A stretch of DNA of 64,000 nucleotides from an uncultured Bacteroidales bacterium (GCA_944325445.1 CALVAG010000005.1:62001-126000); one strand, 5' to 3'. Positions 35,681-44,890 are shown, numbered from the stretch's first letter. The notes: generated from the letters alone by a model not told the origin. Numbers and translations are program-made.

Positions 35681-37351
35681 ATGGAACGATTTATAGTATC
35701 GGCGCGCAAATACAGGCCGAATAATTTCCTCTCGCTCATAGGACAGGAGAGTATTGCAACCACACTTAAAAATTCGATAAAAAGGGGGCAGCTCGCCCAT
35801 GCTTATCTTTTCTGCGGTCCGAGAGGCGTAGGCAAGACCAGTACGGCCAGAATTTTTGCCAAGACAATAAACTGCATGAATCTTTCGCCGGATCTGGAAC
35901 CGTGCGGAGAATGCGAATCATGCAGATCTTTTGCAGAAGGGCGTTCATATTGCATTCATGAGCTGGATGCGGCATCGAACAATTCGGTTGATGATATACG
36001 GCTTCTTACCGAAAAGGTGAGAATCCCGCCTCAGATAGGCAAATACAGCGTATATATAATAGACGAGGTGCACATGCTCTCCTCTGCGGCATTCAATGCC
36101 TTTCTAAAGACCTTGGAAGAGCCGCCGGCACATGCCATTTTCATCCTCGCGACAACAGAGAAGCACAAAATCCTACCCACAATCCTGTCCCGCTGCCAGA
36201 CTTATGATTTCAACCGCATTTCAATCAAGGACATTGTCGGCAACCTCTCTTCAATCGCACAAAAAGAGGGGATAGAGATAGATTCGCAGTCTCTTCACAT
36301 AATAGCCCAGAAGGCAGACGGGGCAATGCGCGATGCGCTCACGCTGTTCGACCAGACCGTGGCCTTTTGCGGGACAAAGGTAGAGTACAGCCAGGTAATC
36401 AAAAATCTGAATGTCCTCGATTATGAATACTATTTCTCGATTATAGAGAGTTCGCTGCACGGAGATTTTTCAAAATCGCTGCTCCTTTTCGATGAAATCC
36501 TGTCAAAGGGGTTCAATGCACTCTACTTTGTAGGAGGATTGAGCAGCCATATGAGAAATCTTATGGTCTGCAAAGATGTATCTACGATGAAGCTGCTCGA
36601 AGTTGCACCGGCTTTGGAGGAGAGATATAAAGAGCAGAGCGGGAAATGTTCCGTAAAATTTCTATACGATGCACTCGCCATTACCGTAAAATGCGAATCC
36701 GAATATAAGGCAAGCGGGAATCAGCGTCTGCTGGTGGAATTCATGCTTATAAAACTTGCAAACCTTTCGGATGCTCCTGCAAGGAGGACGGATTCCACGG
36801 AAAACAGCGCGGCAGAGACAGCGGCTGCCCCAAAGCAGGCCGCCGCACCTCAACCTGCAATTGAAACGGAGGCTGCGCCTCAGGCGGAAAAAAAGCATAG
36901 AGGAATATCTCTCAAAGAGATGCTTAAAAGCGCCGAAGAGCACAACAATCTAAAAGCCAAAAGAGAAGAGGTCACAGAAGAGCAACAGGTAAACGAAGAG
37001 GGGCTGCAGCAGGCCTGGCTGAAAATGGCCGAAAGCCAAAAGGCCTATCCGCGGCTCGGACTTGCAATAAAAAATTCCAAACCCCAGCTCGAAAGCGACG
37101 GATGCTCGGTTCTGTTTTATGTCAGCAATCTTGTACAGAAAGAGTGGATAGAGCGCAACGCTATGGAGACCTTGAACAACTTTCTCAGAAAAGAACTGAA
37201 AAACAGAAACCTGAATATCATCATAAAGATCAAGGAGGTAGAACAGACCTCAAATAAACTCTATCTGCCGCAGGAAAAGGCCGAATATATCTTCAAAAAT
37301 TACCCTGAGGCAAATGAATTGAGAAAAGATTTGGATTTGGACATAAAGTAA
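35681..37351 (+). CDS. dnaX: DNA polymerase III subunit gamma/tau
   Basis: The clamp-loader ATPase and polymerase-organising subunit. The 556-residue tau form has Walker A GPRGVGKTSTA, a four-Cys zinc module (CMNLSPDLEPCGECESC), DEVHMLS as Walker B and the sensor region LSRCQTYDF, then domain III to about residue 370, an Ala/Pro/Glu/Gln-rich linker and a C-terminal tau-specific region. In the linker at 36889 there is the heptamer A AAA AAG in the frame used for programmed -1 frameshifting in E. coli dnaX; a -1 shift would stop at 36898-36900 and give a 406-residue gamma-like protein. lptB follows after 6 nt. Confidence 0.97.
   Translation: MERFIVSARKYRPNNFLSLIGQESIATTLKNSIKRGQLAHAYLFCGPRGVGKTSTARIFAKTINCMNLSPDLEPCGECESCRSFAEGRSYCIHELDAASNNSVDDIRLLTEKVRIPPQIGKYSVYIIDEVHMLSSAAFNAFLKTLEEPPAHAIFILATTEKHKILPTILSRCQTYDFNRISIKDIVGNLSSIAQKEGIEIDSQSLHIIAQKADGAMRDALTLFDQTVAFCGTKVEYSQVIKNLNVLDYEYYFSIIESSLHGDFSKSLLLFDEILSKGFNALYFVGGLSSHMRNLMVCKDVSTMKLLEVAPALEERYKEQSGKCSVKFLYDALAITVKCESEYKASGNQRLLVEFMLIKLANLSDAPARRTDSTENSAAETAAAPKQAAAPQPAIETEAAPQAEKKHRGISLKEMLKSAEEHNNLKAKREEVTEEQQVNEEGLQQAWLKMAESQKAYPRLGLAIKNSKPQLESDGCSVLFYVSNLVQKEWIERNAMETLNNFLRKELKNRNLNIIIKIKEVEQTSNKLYLPQEKAEYIFKNYPEANELRKDLDLDIK
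36889..36921 (+). other. Candidate programmed -1 frameshift signal in dnaX
   Basis: The 0-frame codons are GAA AAA AAG CAT AGA, containing A AAA AAG (36889-36895). After a -1 slip the next codons are GCA TAG, so synthesis would stop after one extra Ala. Downstream, ATCTCT (36907-36912) pairs perfectly with AGAGAT (36916-36921) around a 3-nt loop, 11 nt past the slippery site. An upstream GGAGG (36868-36872) could act as an internal Shine-Dalgarno, though 16 nt away is longer than in E. coli. Confidence 0.6.
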
Positions 37352-37357
37352 TTCGAC

Positions 37358-38119
37358 ATGCGCCTATATTGTACAGACTTGGTTAAGAAATATGGAATGA
37401 GAACCGTTGTAAAGGGGGTTTCGATAGAGGTTGAACAGGGCGAAATAGTAGGCCTGTTAGGCCCTAACGGTGCCGGAAAAACCACAAGTTTTTACATGAT
37501 TACCGGACTCATAAAGCCGAATGGAGGGAAAATTTACCTCGATGATGAAGATATCACCGAACTTCCCATGTACAAAAGAGCGCAGAAAGGGTTGGGCTAC
37601 CTTGCACAAGAGGCATCCGTATTCAGGAAACTGAGTGTCGAAGATAATATAATGGCAGTAATGGAACTCTCGACAATGACAAGGGAGGAACGCAACGAGA
37701 GACTTGAAAATCTGATTCAGGAATTCGGCCTGCAGAAGGTGAGAAAAAGCTACGGAATCCAGCTTTCGGGAGGCGAAAGAAGACGCTGCGAAATAGCAAG
37801 GGCCCTTGCCATAAATCCCAAATTCATTTTGCTGGATGAGCCGTTCGCCGGAGTGGACCCGATTGCGGTAGAAGACATCCAGCACATTATCGCCAAGCTG
37901 AAGACCAAGAACATAGGTATTATCATAACGGACCACAACGTGCACGAGACGCTTGCAATTACAGACAGAGCCTATCTGCTTTACGAAGGCAGCATACTCG
38001 AAAGCGGCACAGCGGAAATGCTTGCCAACAATCCCGAAGTAAGGAAAAAATATCTCGGCCAGAATTTCGAACTCCGTAAAGCGGTATTGCACGAGAGAAC
38101 CCCGGAGGAGGCGAATTAG
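37358..38119 (+). CDS. lptB: Lipopolysaccharide export ABC transporter ATP-binding protein LptB
   Basis: The ATPase that powers LptFG extraction of LPS and its transfer through the Lpt bridge. The 253-residue protein has Walker [12 protein letters not shown], the signature [12 protein letters not shown], Walker [14 protein letters not shown] and the H-loop TDHNVHET. The pattern [19 protein letters not shown] is specific for LptB. Other lpt genes are not in the window. Its last 4 nt overlap the 3' end of the convergent M23 gene. Confidence 0.96.
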   Translation: MRLYCTDLVKKYGMRTVVKGVSIEVEQGEIVGLLGPNGAGKTTSFYMITGLIKPNGGKIYLDDEDITELPMYKRAQKGLGYLAQEASVFRKLSVEDNIMAVMELSTMTREERNERLENLIQEFGLQKVRKSYGIQLSGGERRRCEIARALAINPKFILLDEPFAGVDPIAVEDIQHIIAKLKTKNIGIIITDHNVHETLAITDRAYLLYEGSILESGTAEMLANNPEVRKKYLGQNFELRKAVLHERTPEEAN

Positions 38120-39405
38120 CTCTCTCTATTCCGGGCCGGGGAAGCCAGAAGATCAAGCATTTTCTCTACATATTTAAGCGTAGAAAGGCTGTCCAGTTCT
38201 CTCTTTGCAGAATCATACGTTGCAAGAAACGCATCCATATTCTCCTTGCTTACAGGGCCTACAGAAGGGCTTTCCATCTTTAACGGATCTATTGGAGTCC
38301 CGTTTTTCCAAACCCTGAAATCCAAATGGGGACCTGTAGACGCACCCGTACTTCCTACATATCCTATAACCTGTCCCTGTTTGACTCTTACGCCTTTTTT
38401 AATTCCTTTCCCGTACCGGCTGAGATGAAGATATGCCGTAGTATAAACGGAATTATGCCTGATTTTCACAGTATTTCCGCCTCCACCGCCCCATCCTCTG
38501 CTTATAACGGTACCATCACCTATCGCTACCACAGGAGTTCCCATAGGCGCTGCATAATCTACCCCGGTATGCGGCCTGACAACCTTATAAATAGGATGTT
38601 TTCTCCTATATGTAAACCTGGAGCTTATCCTTGTAAAGTTCAGAGGGGCCTTTAAAAAGGCCTTTCTCAGACTCTCTCCCTTTTCATTCCAATAGAGGCC
38701 GCTGTTGTCGCCGTCCTCGAACATCACGGATTTGTACAGAACACCGTTGTGAATGAATTCGCAATAGCTCACATTATCTACATCTATGAATTTGCCGTCG
38801 TATGAGAGTTCATCATAGACGACTTTGAATGAATCTCCCTTTTGCAATGCGAAAAAATCTATTGTCCAAGCAAATATATCCGCAAGTTTGAGTGCCAGCA
38901 CAGGCGTTGCCTCGGCTGCGGCTATATCGTTCCAGAGCGAGGTATTTATCTCTACCTCCGCATACTTCCTTTCGGTATCTATCTCCTTGTCCAATATCTT
39001 CACATACACCGAATCTTTCAATGAGAAGAGCACATTCGACATGGCATCCCTCTCATAAAGGAAGTATGATGCGTCGCCCCTGTTATCCGCAGAATCCTTT
39101 TTGTAAAAGAACTCATAGCCGTTTCCTATCTTTATCTTTCTTATATCGAATATGCCTTCGCTCGAATTTATTACCCGCTGAAGTTCATTGTCATCGAGCC
39201 CCGCCTTATACATAAGCCCGCCGAAGTAATCTCCATTCTTTACAGAACCCCGTTCGCATATATAATTTTCCACCTCTATTCCATATCTAACCTCTCCGCA
39301 ATTCTGCCCTGCGGGACTCTCCGTAACGGGGAGCTCTGATTTACATGAAACAAAAAAAACAGAGGCAAGAAAGAGACAAAAATATTTTCCGACAAATGCT
39401 CTCAT
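38116..39405 (-). CDS. M23-family peptidoglycan endopeptidase lipoprotein
   Basis: A 429-residue predicted lipoprotein (lipobox VSCK, Cys about residue 21) with a long N-terminal region and a LytM-type domain (about 270-390). Zinc-site motifs are [11 protein letters not shown] (HxxxD) and [12 protein letters not shown]. The latter has HLD where many M23 enzymes have HxH, so the third metal ligand would be Asp; this variant is seen in other Bacteroidetes proteins, but activity is not guaranteed. The ATG at 39405 is used, since the earlier TTG adds only two residues. It is divergent from the mraZ operon (157 nt apart), which suits a role in cell-wall remodelling. Confidence 0.9.
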   Translation of the reverse strand: MRAFVGKYFCLFLASVFFVSCKSELPVTESPAGQNCGEVRYGIEVENYICERGSVKNGDYFGGLMYKAGLDDNELQRVINSSEGIFDIRKIKIGNGYEFFYKKDSADNRGDASYFLYERDAMSNVLFSLKDSVYVKILDKEIDTERKYAEVEINTSLWNDIAAAEATPVLALKLADIFAWTIDFFALQKGDSFKVVYDELSYDGKFIDVDNVSYCEFIHNGVLYKSVMFEDGDNSGLYWNEKGESLRKAFLKAPLNFTRISSRFTYRRKHPIYKVVRPHTGVDYAAPMGTPVVAIGDGTVISRGWGGGGGNTVKIRHNSVYTTAYLHLSRYGKGIKKGVRVKQGQVIGYVGSTGASTGPHLDFRVWKNGTPIDPLKMESPSVGPVSKENMDAFLATYDSAKRELDSLSTLKYVEKMLDLLASPARNRES

Positions 39406-39482
39406 AGTCAATAGAATTAAAAAGACAGAACCAATTTATGAGCGTAAAGTTAGTATTATAAATTTATTTGTCGATAAAATTG

Positions 39483-39519
39483 TGGAAAAATTTGTAAAAT
39501 TTTGGAAAAAAATGGAAAA
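39483..39519 (+). promoter_or_regulatory. Putative MraZ-binding repeat array
   Basis: Four 7-bp units begin at 39483 (TGGAAAA), 39493 (TGTAAAA), 39503 (TGGAAAA) and 39513 (TGGAAAA), exactly 10 bp apart. A weaker fifth copy (GATAAAA) is at 39473. MraZ in other bacteria binds TGGGN direct repeats with the same 10-bp period upstream of its own operon. The array covers the -33 element of the mraZ promoter, as expected for autorepression. The binding specificity here is inferred. Confidence 0.6.
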
Positions 39520-39534
39520 GTTTCCCTATTTTTG
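39501..39534 (+). promoter_or_regulatory. Promoter of the mraZ-ftsZ cluster (TTTG-N22-TATTTTTG)
   Basis: TTTG at 39501-39504 and TATTTTTG at 39527-39534 are 22 nt apart, close to the Bacteroidetes consensus spacing. The start would be near 39539, about 24 nt before the mraZ ATG. It is the only clear promoter seen ahead of the 13 tightly packed genes. Confidence 0.75.
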
Positions 39535-39562
39535 CAACAATCTATGGAATATACTGTAGCGT

Positions 39563-40009
39563 ATGATAAAATTTATCGGAGAATATTGCGTCAAGGTAGA
39601 TGACAAGGGCAGAATAATCATTCCTGCACCTTTCAAATCCCTCTTCGGCAAAGACGAAAAGGCAGTTTTTGTGGTGAAGAAGGACATCTATGCAAATTGT
39701 CTCCAGATGCTTACGTATCAGGAATGGGAAAAGGAGTCCGAGGAGGTCAAGCAGAGGTTGAATTTCTTCAACAGGGAACATGCACAATTCTGGAGGGAAT
39801 ATATGAGGGGCAGGGCCATAGTCGAACCGGATGAAAAGATCGGACGCATCTCCATTCCAAAGAATATTTTATCAGACATAGGCGTTACAAAAGAGGTGAT
39901 ATTTGCCGGGAACAATCATAAAATCGAGATTTGGGCAAAAGAGAATTACGAAAGGGAAAAGATGCCTCAATCGGAAGTAATCTCCCTTACAGAAAAGATT
40001 TTGGGATAA
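39563..40009 (+). CDS. mraZ: Transcriptional regulator MraZ
   Basis: A 148-residue protein with two AbrB-like swapped-hairpin domains; each carries the DxKGRI/ExxGRI-type motif (VDDKGRIIIPAPFK and PDEKIGRISIPKNIL). MraZ forms a ring and represses the dcw operon in several bacteria. It is the first gene of the cluster, and repeat units fitting its binding geometry lie in the promoter. Its stop overlaps the rsmH start (TAATG). Confidence 0.96.
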   Translation: MIKFIGEYCVKVDDKGRIIIPAPFKSLFGKDEKAVFVVKKDIYANCLQMLTYQEWEKESEEVKQRLNFFNREHAQFWREYMRGRAIVEPDEKIGRISIPKNILSDIGVTKEVIFAGNNHKIEIWAKENYEREKMPQSEVISLTEKILG

Positions 40010-40926
40010 TGGCCAGCACCTACCATACGCCTGTGTTGTTAAACGAAAGCGTAGATGCCCTCGAAATAAAAGAGGACGGTATCTATATAGATGCCACATT
40101 CGGCGGGGCGGGCCACAGTCTGGAAATTTTAAAGAGACTGGGTAAAAACGGCAGGCTAATCTCGTTCGACCAGGACGAAGATGCTGTCAAAAACAATCCC
40201 GTCCCTGCAGATGACAGACGGTTTACTCTTGTGTACAACAACTTTAAGTTCATTGCCAATTTTGCAAAATATAACAGTGTGCCGCATGTAGACGGCATTC
40301 TGGCCGATCTTGGAGTATCGTCTCATCAGTTCGATTGCGGAGAGCGCGGTTTTTCGTTCCGTTTCGATGCCCCCCTCGACATGAGAATGAACCGCCTGGC
40401 CGAAAAAAATGCGGCCGGGATAGTAAACGGTTACTCCAAAGAGGAGCTTGTCAGAATTTTCAGGCTTTACGGAGAATTGGAAGGAGCCTCAAGGGTGGCA
40501 GAACTTATATGCAGGGAGCGTGAAAAGAGAAGGATTTCCACAACAGGAGATTTGAGCAGATGTCTCTCTCCCATACACAACAACCGCAACGAGCATAAAT
40601 TTCTTGCAAAGCTTTATCAGGCTCTCAGAATCGAAGTCAATGGAGAGATGGATTCTCTGGAGGGCTTTTTGAACGGAGCGTTGCAGATATTGAAACCGGG
40701 AGGGATTCTCTCGGTAATAACATACCATTCATTGGAAGACAGAATGGTCAAGAATTTCATAAAGAGCGGCAATATAGACGGAAAGATAGAAAAGGACATT
40801 TACGGCAATGCAGAGGGGCCCTTCATTACAATAACAAGGAAGCCCATAATTCCCTCATCCGGGGAGATAGCTGCAAACAGCCGGAGCAGAAGTGCGAAAT
40901 TGAGAGTGGCAAAAAGGAGGGAATAA
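40009..40926 (+). CDS. rsmH: 16S rRNA (cytosine1402-N4)-methyltransferase RsmH
   Basis: RsmH (MraW) methylates N4 of C1402 in 16S rRNA. The 305-residue protein begins STYHTPVLLNESVDAL and has IDATFGGAGHSLEIL, ADLGVSSHQFD, RGFSFRFDAPLDMRMN and VITYHSLEDRMVK. I use the ATG at 40009, which overlaps the mraZ stop, rather than an earlier start inside mraZ, because homologues begin at this point. It overlaps ftsL by one base. Confidence 0.97.
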   Translation: MASTYHTPVLLNESVDALEIKEDGIYIDATFGGAGHSLEILKRLGKNGRLISFDQDEDAVKNNPVPADDRRFTLVYNNFKFIANFAKYNSVPHVDGILADLGVSSHQFDCGERGFSFRFDAPLDMRMNRLAEKNAAGIVNGYSKEELVRIFRLYGELEGASRVAELICREREKRRISTTGDLSRCLSPIHNNRNEHKFLAKLYQALRIEVNGEMDSLEGFLNGALQILKPGGILSVITYHSLEDRMVKNFIKSGNIDGKIEKDIYGNAEGPFITITRKPIIPSSGEIAANSRSRSAKLRVAKRRE

Positions 40927-41258
40927 TGGAAGAGGAGAGAAAAAAATTCAACTTTTCTTCGAATATCCTCGGAGGGCAGTTTCTGCTGAATCTCGGGGTA
41001 ACAAAACGGTGGTTTTTTGCCCTGTATATTTTCATACTGATTATCATATACATCACTTTGAATTTAAGGGTGGCTGACACCAATATAAAGATTAGAAGGA
41101 ATCAGGTCGAATTGAAAAACCTGAAAGCGGATTATACCAGCAAGAGTGCAAAATTACAATATCAAAGCAGGCAGGGAGAGATAGAGAGAAGACTTTCAGC
41201 AACAGGGTCGGACGTAAAAAGGCCCGAACACCCCGCCGCATTGGTAAAACTACCGTAA
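40926..41258 (+). CDS. ftsL: FtsL-like divisome protein
   Basis: A 110-residue bitopic protein: cytoplasmic N-terminus (about 1-27), one membrane helix (about 28-48, WFFALYIFILIIIYITL) and a periplasmic coiled coil (VELKNLKADYTSKSAKLQYQ). Size, topology and position between rsmH and ftsI identify it as FtsL, although sequence conservation is low. FtsL works with FtsB and FtsQ to activate FtsWI. TAATG overlap with rsmH. Confidence 0.85.
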   Translation: MEEERKKFNFSSNILGGQFLLNLGVTKRWFFALYIFILIIIYITLNLRVADTNIKIRRNQVELKNLKADYTSKSAKLQYQSRQGEIERRLSATGSDVKRPEHPAALVKLP

Positions 41259-41262
41259 GGAA

Positions 41263-43383
41263 ATGGATGGGATATTTAAAAGGATTGCATTGATATTCAA
41301 ATTCTTTATACTTATAGCGCTTGTCGTTATAGTAAAGATAGTTTATGTGCAATTCATAAATCCCACGGAGACGAGCGCCGGAGACATTGCATACAGAGAA
41401 GAGGTGATAGAGGCAAACAGAGGCGATATCCTGTCATCGGACGGCAGACCGCTCGCCACCTCCGTTCCATATTACGAAATACGGATGGACTGTCTGGCGC
41501 CAAACAAGGATACATTCGAAAAGTATGTTGATGCGCTCTCTGCAAAACTGTCGGCTTTTTTCAAAAACAAAAGTGCGGCACAATACAAGAGGCAGCTGCT
41601 CAGGGCCAGAAGAGATACGCTCAGATACGAATTATTGGGAAACAGGCTGGTAGATTATTCGGACCTGGAAGAGATAAAGGGATTCCCGATTCTCAGATTG
41701 GGCTCCAACAGGGGAGGACTGATCGTAAACCAGAAAAATAAACGCAATAATCCATACGGACGTCTGGCCTACAGGACAATCGGTTTCATAAATTCATTGG
41801 GGATAGGCGTAGGCATAGAGGGGTCTTGCGACTATTACCTGAAAGGTACCCCGGGGAGACAGGTTGTACAAAGGGTTTTGGGAGGAGAATGGATTCCGGT
41901 AAACGGTGCCGAGAGCATACAGCCCAAAGACGGATATGATATTCAGACGACATTGGATATAGAGATACAGGAGGTGGCGGAAAATGCCATCAGAAAACAG
42001 CTTCTGAAGAACAACAGCATCGAGGGGGCCACAGCTCTTGTAATGGAGGTGGAAAGCGGGGCGATAAGGGCGATAGTAAATATGAAGAGAGACGGGAAGG
42101 GCGGTTTCGACGAAAGTTTCAACTATGCCATAGGTTCGGCATCGGAACCGGGATCGGTCTTCAAGCTGGCTACTCTTGTAAGCCTGCTCGAAGACGGGTA
42201 TGTCACTCTCGATACGCCTGTAAATACAGATCACGGAATGTGGAGGCATGCCGGACATGTCTATACAGATACGCATCCGATAGGATTGGTCACTGTAGCC
42301 AAGGCATTGGAACAATCCTCGAACGTTGCATTTGCAAAACTGGTGTACGAACATTACGGAGATAATGAATCGGGCTTTGTAAACAGGATTCAGAACATGA
42401 AGGTCGGAGAGAGATATAATCTGGATATTCAAGGCGAAGCGCGCGCCGTAATCTACTCGCCGGAGGATGCAATGTGGTCCAATTCCACAATCACCTCAAT
42501 GGCGATAGGCTATGCTGTTATGGTTACTCCGCTTCATCTGCTCACCTTTTACAATGCCATTGCAAACGACGGCAAGATGATGAAACCCTATTTCATCGAA
42601 AATTACCAGCTGAACGGTGAAATCGTAAAAAGGTTCAAACCTGTTGAGATAAGCGGCGCGATATGTTCCAAAAATACTGCAAGGACTGCACGTGCCGCAT
42701 TGAGGGGAGTCGTAAAGAACGGGACAGGACGGGGCGCCAATACCCCCAATTTTGAAATTGCAGGCAAGACAGGTACATCCAGAATATCGTTCGGAGGCAA
42801 ATATGGTTATGAAATGGATGGATACAGAAGATACCAGGCGTCGTTCGCCGGTTTCTTTCCTGCAGACAATCCGAAATATTCCGCCATCGTAGTCCTCTAT
42901 TCAGGCAAGACAAAGGGTAATTTTTACGGAGCCACATGGGCATTGCCTGCATTCAGGGAGATTGCAGAATATATATACTCCACAAGCCCTGAATGGAACA
43001 GGGTCATGGATGGGAAAAGAGAGAGCGACAACGGGGTTCCCGAGTTTTCCATAGGAAAGGCCGACGAGCAGAGAGCCATACTTGCCGAACTGGATATACG
43101 CGGAAAAGAGAGAATCATGCCTCTTCTTGCAAAAGGAGGATGGATAGAGATAGATGGGGATTCCGCCGGCATAAGCGCACACAGATATCCGGTAATAGAG
43201 GATTCGCTCGCAAATGTTGTGAATATGGGATTGAAAGATGCTGTCTACATATTGGAAAATCAGGGGTATCATGTAAAATTCAGCGGCTACGGCAAAGTCG
43301 TACGGCAGAATCCTGAATCCGGAAGCATGGTAAAAAAGGGAAGTATTATCGAATTAAAATTGGAAAGCAATGAAACTGAGTAA
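41263..43383 (+). CDS. ftsI: Penicillin-binding protein FtsI (PBP3-type) with PASTA domain
   Basis: The septal peptidoglycan transpeptidase, 706 residues. One N-terminal membrane helix (about 8-28), a pedestal/dimerisation domain, and the transpeptidase domain with the serine motif SVFK (S298-K301), SSN in LEQSSNVAF, and KTGTS near residue 508. The C-terminus has one PASTA domain (LKDAVYILENQGYHVKFSG to KGSIIELKLE), a feature of Bacteroidetes FtsI and Gram-positive Spo VD-like proteins and absent in E. coli FtsI. It overlaps murE by 14 nt. Confidence 0.95.
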   Translation: MDGIFKRIALIFKFFILIALVVIVKIVYVQFINPTETSAGDIAYREEVIEANRGDILSSDGRPLATSVPYYEIRMDCLAPNKDTFEKYVDALSAKLSAFFKNKSAAQYKRQLLRARRDTLRYELLGNRLVDYSDLEEIKGFPILRLGSNRGGLIVNQKNKRNNPYGRLAYRTIGFINSLGIGVGIEGSCDYYLKGTPGRQVVQRVLGGEWIPVNGAESIQPKDGYDIQTTLDIEIQEVAENAIRKQLLKNNSIEGATALVMEVESGAIRAIVNMKRDGKGGFDESFNYAIGSASEPGSVFKLATLVSLLEDGYVTLDTPVNTDHGMWRHAGHVYTDTHPIGLVTVAKALEQSSNVAFAKLVYEHYGDNESGFVNRIQNMKVGERYNLDIQGEARAVIYSPEDAMWSNSTITSMAIGYAVMVTPLHLLTFYNAIANDGKMMKPYFIENYQLNGEIVKRFKPVEISGAICSKNTARTARAALRGVVKNGTGRGANTPNFEIAGKTGTSRISFGGKYGYEMDGYRRYQASFAGFFPADNPKYSAIVVLYSGKTKGNFYGATWALPAFREIAEYIYSTSPEWNRVMDGKRESDNGVPEFSIGKADEQRAILAELDIRGKERIMPLLAKGGWIEIDGDSAGISAHRYPVIEDSLANVVNMGLKDAVYILENQGYHVKFSGYGKVVRQNPESGSMVKKGSIIELKLESNETE

Positions 43384-44878
43384 TATCATAAATGGCATAG
43401 AGCTCATGGAGATTTGCGCCGGAGCAAATGCAACGGAAAAACGCACGGAAGATGTCATTGCAGAATATGGCAATATAGAATCCGTCTGCACGGATTCGCG
43501 CAAATGCACTGCAAATTCGCTCTTCATTGCTGTCAAGGGTATCGACAACGACGGGCATAAATATATAGGTTCCGCCATTGGGAAGGGCGCATCGGCCGTA
43601 ATATGCGAATATTTGCCGGATGATATGGCAAACGGGGCAAACAGCACCCTCTTTTTGCTTGTAAAGGATGGAAGGCGTGCCGCCGCACTTGCCGCAAGCA
43701 ATTTTTACGGCAATCCCTCACACAAATTAAAACTGGTAGGAGTTACGGGAACCAACGGCAAGACTTCCATCGCCACACTGCTCTACCGCCTTTTTAAAGG
43801 ATTGGGGTATCAGTGCGGGCTGCTCTCCACTATTGCCAACTATGTAGGCGACAAACGCTATGAAACGATAAACACCACCCCCGGACCGGTAGAGATAAAC
43901 CGTCTGCTTCATGAAATGACAGAAACGGGATGCGGTTATTGCTTCATGGAAGTAAGCTCGCATGCCATAGATCAGGAGAGAGTTGCGGGACTGGAATTTA
44001 CAGGAGGAATATTCACGAACCTCACCCACGACCATCTGGACTACCACCGCACATTCGCCAACTACCTGAACTGCAAAAAGAGATTTTTCGACAATCTGGG
44101 AAAAGAGGCGTTCGCACTTGTAAACGCAGATGACAAAAACGGCAAAGTCATGGTGCAGAATACGAAGGCACGTATCAGCACATTCGCGGTAAAGAGCCCC
44201 GCGACATTCCATTCCAGGATATTGGAACGGAGCATTGAGGGCATATTGCTAAATATTAACGGCAAGGAGGCATGGTTCAGATTTATGGGGGACTACAACG
44301 CCTCCAATCTTACCGCAATTTACGGGGCAGCCGTATTGCTCGGAGAAAAAGAAGATGAAATCATACGCGGAATGAGTTCGCTCACGCCGGTAGAGGGCAG
44401 ATTGGAGTATTTCAGGGGCGCAAACGATATTGTGGCCGCGGTAGATTATGCCCATACTCCTGATGCATTGGAAAATGTGCTGCGGACACTGAAAGAGCTC
44501 AACCCTGAAGGCGGGATTGTCACCGTTTTCGGTTGCGGCGGAAACCGCGACAAGACAAAGAGGCCGGAAATGGGAGCCATTGCCGCAAAATATTCCGACA
44601 GGATAGTGGTAACGTCGGACAATCCGCGATTCGAAGAGCCGTCGGAGATAATAAATGAGATAAAGGAGGGCATGGATTTGAAGGGACGTGCAAAATCGCT
44701 CTTCATAACGGACCGGGAAGAGGCAATAAGGACAGCCATTCTTACCGCACAGCCGGGCGCCATAATCCTGGTCGCGGGCAAAGGACACGAAAACTACCAG
44801 ATTGTAAATGGGGAAAAACGCCATTTCGACGACAGGGAGATTGTACGCAAATATCTGTCGGAACTTGAAATAAGATAA
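43370..44878 (+). CDS. murE: UDP-MurNAc-tripeptide synthetase MurE (meso-DAP type)
   Basis: Adds the third residue of the peptidoglycan stem peptide. The 502-residue ligase has the ATP loop VTGTNGKTSIATL, the catalytic His stretch EVSSHAID, and the C-terminal specificity motif DNPR (in TSDNPRFEEPSE), which marks enzymes using meso-diaminopimelate. A DAP-type cell wall is therefore inferred. The start lies within the ftsI 3' end. murF, which often follows murE, is missing; mraY comes next after 12 nt. Confidence 0.97.
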   Translation: MKLSNIINGIELMEICAGANATEKRTEDVIAEYGNIESVCTDSRKCTANSLFIAVKGIDNDGHKYIGSAIGKGASAVICEYLPDDMANGANSTLFLLVKDGRRAAALAASNFYGNPSHKLKLVGVTGTNGKTSIATLLYRLFKGLGYQCGLLSTIANYVGDKRYETINTTPGPVEINRLLHEMTETGCGYCFMEVSSHAIDQERVAGLEFTGGIFTNLTHDHLDYHRTFANYLNCKKRFFDNLGKEAFALVNADDKNGKVMVQNTKARISTFAVKSPATFHSRILERSIEGILLNINGKEAWFRFMGDYNASNLTAIYGAAVLLGEKEDEIIRGMSSLTPVEGRLEYFRGANDIVAAVDYAHTPDALENVLRTLKELNPEGGIVTVFGCGGNRDKTKRPEMGAIAAKYSDRIVVTSDNPRFEEPSEIINEIKEGMDLKGRAKSLFITDREEAIRTAILTAQPGAIILVAGKGHENYQIVNGEKRHFDDREIVRKYLSELEIR

Positions 44879-44890
44879 AAACGGAATAAA

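Noticed and set aside
39411..39480. Promoter for the M23 lipoprotein gene (minus strand TAACTTTA)
   Set aside because: The last base of the -7 box differs from consensus and no TTTG -33 partner was found at a suitable distance.
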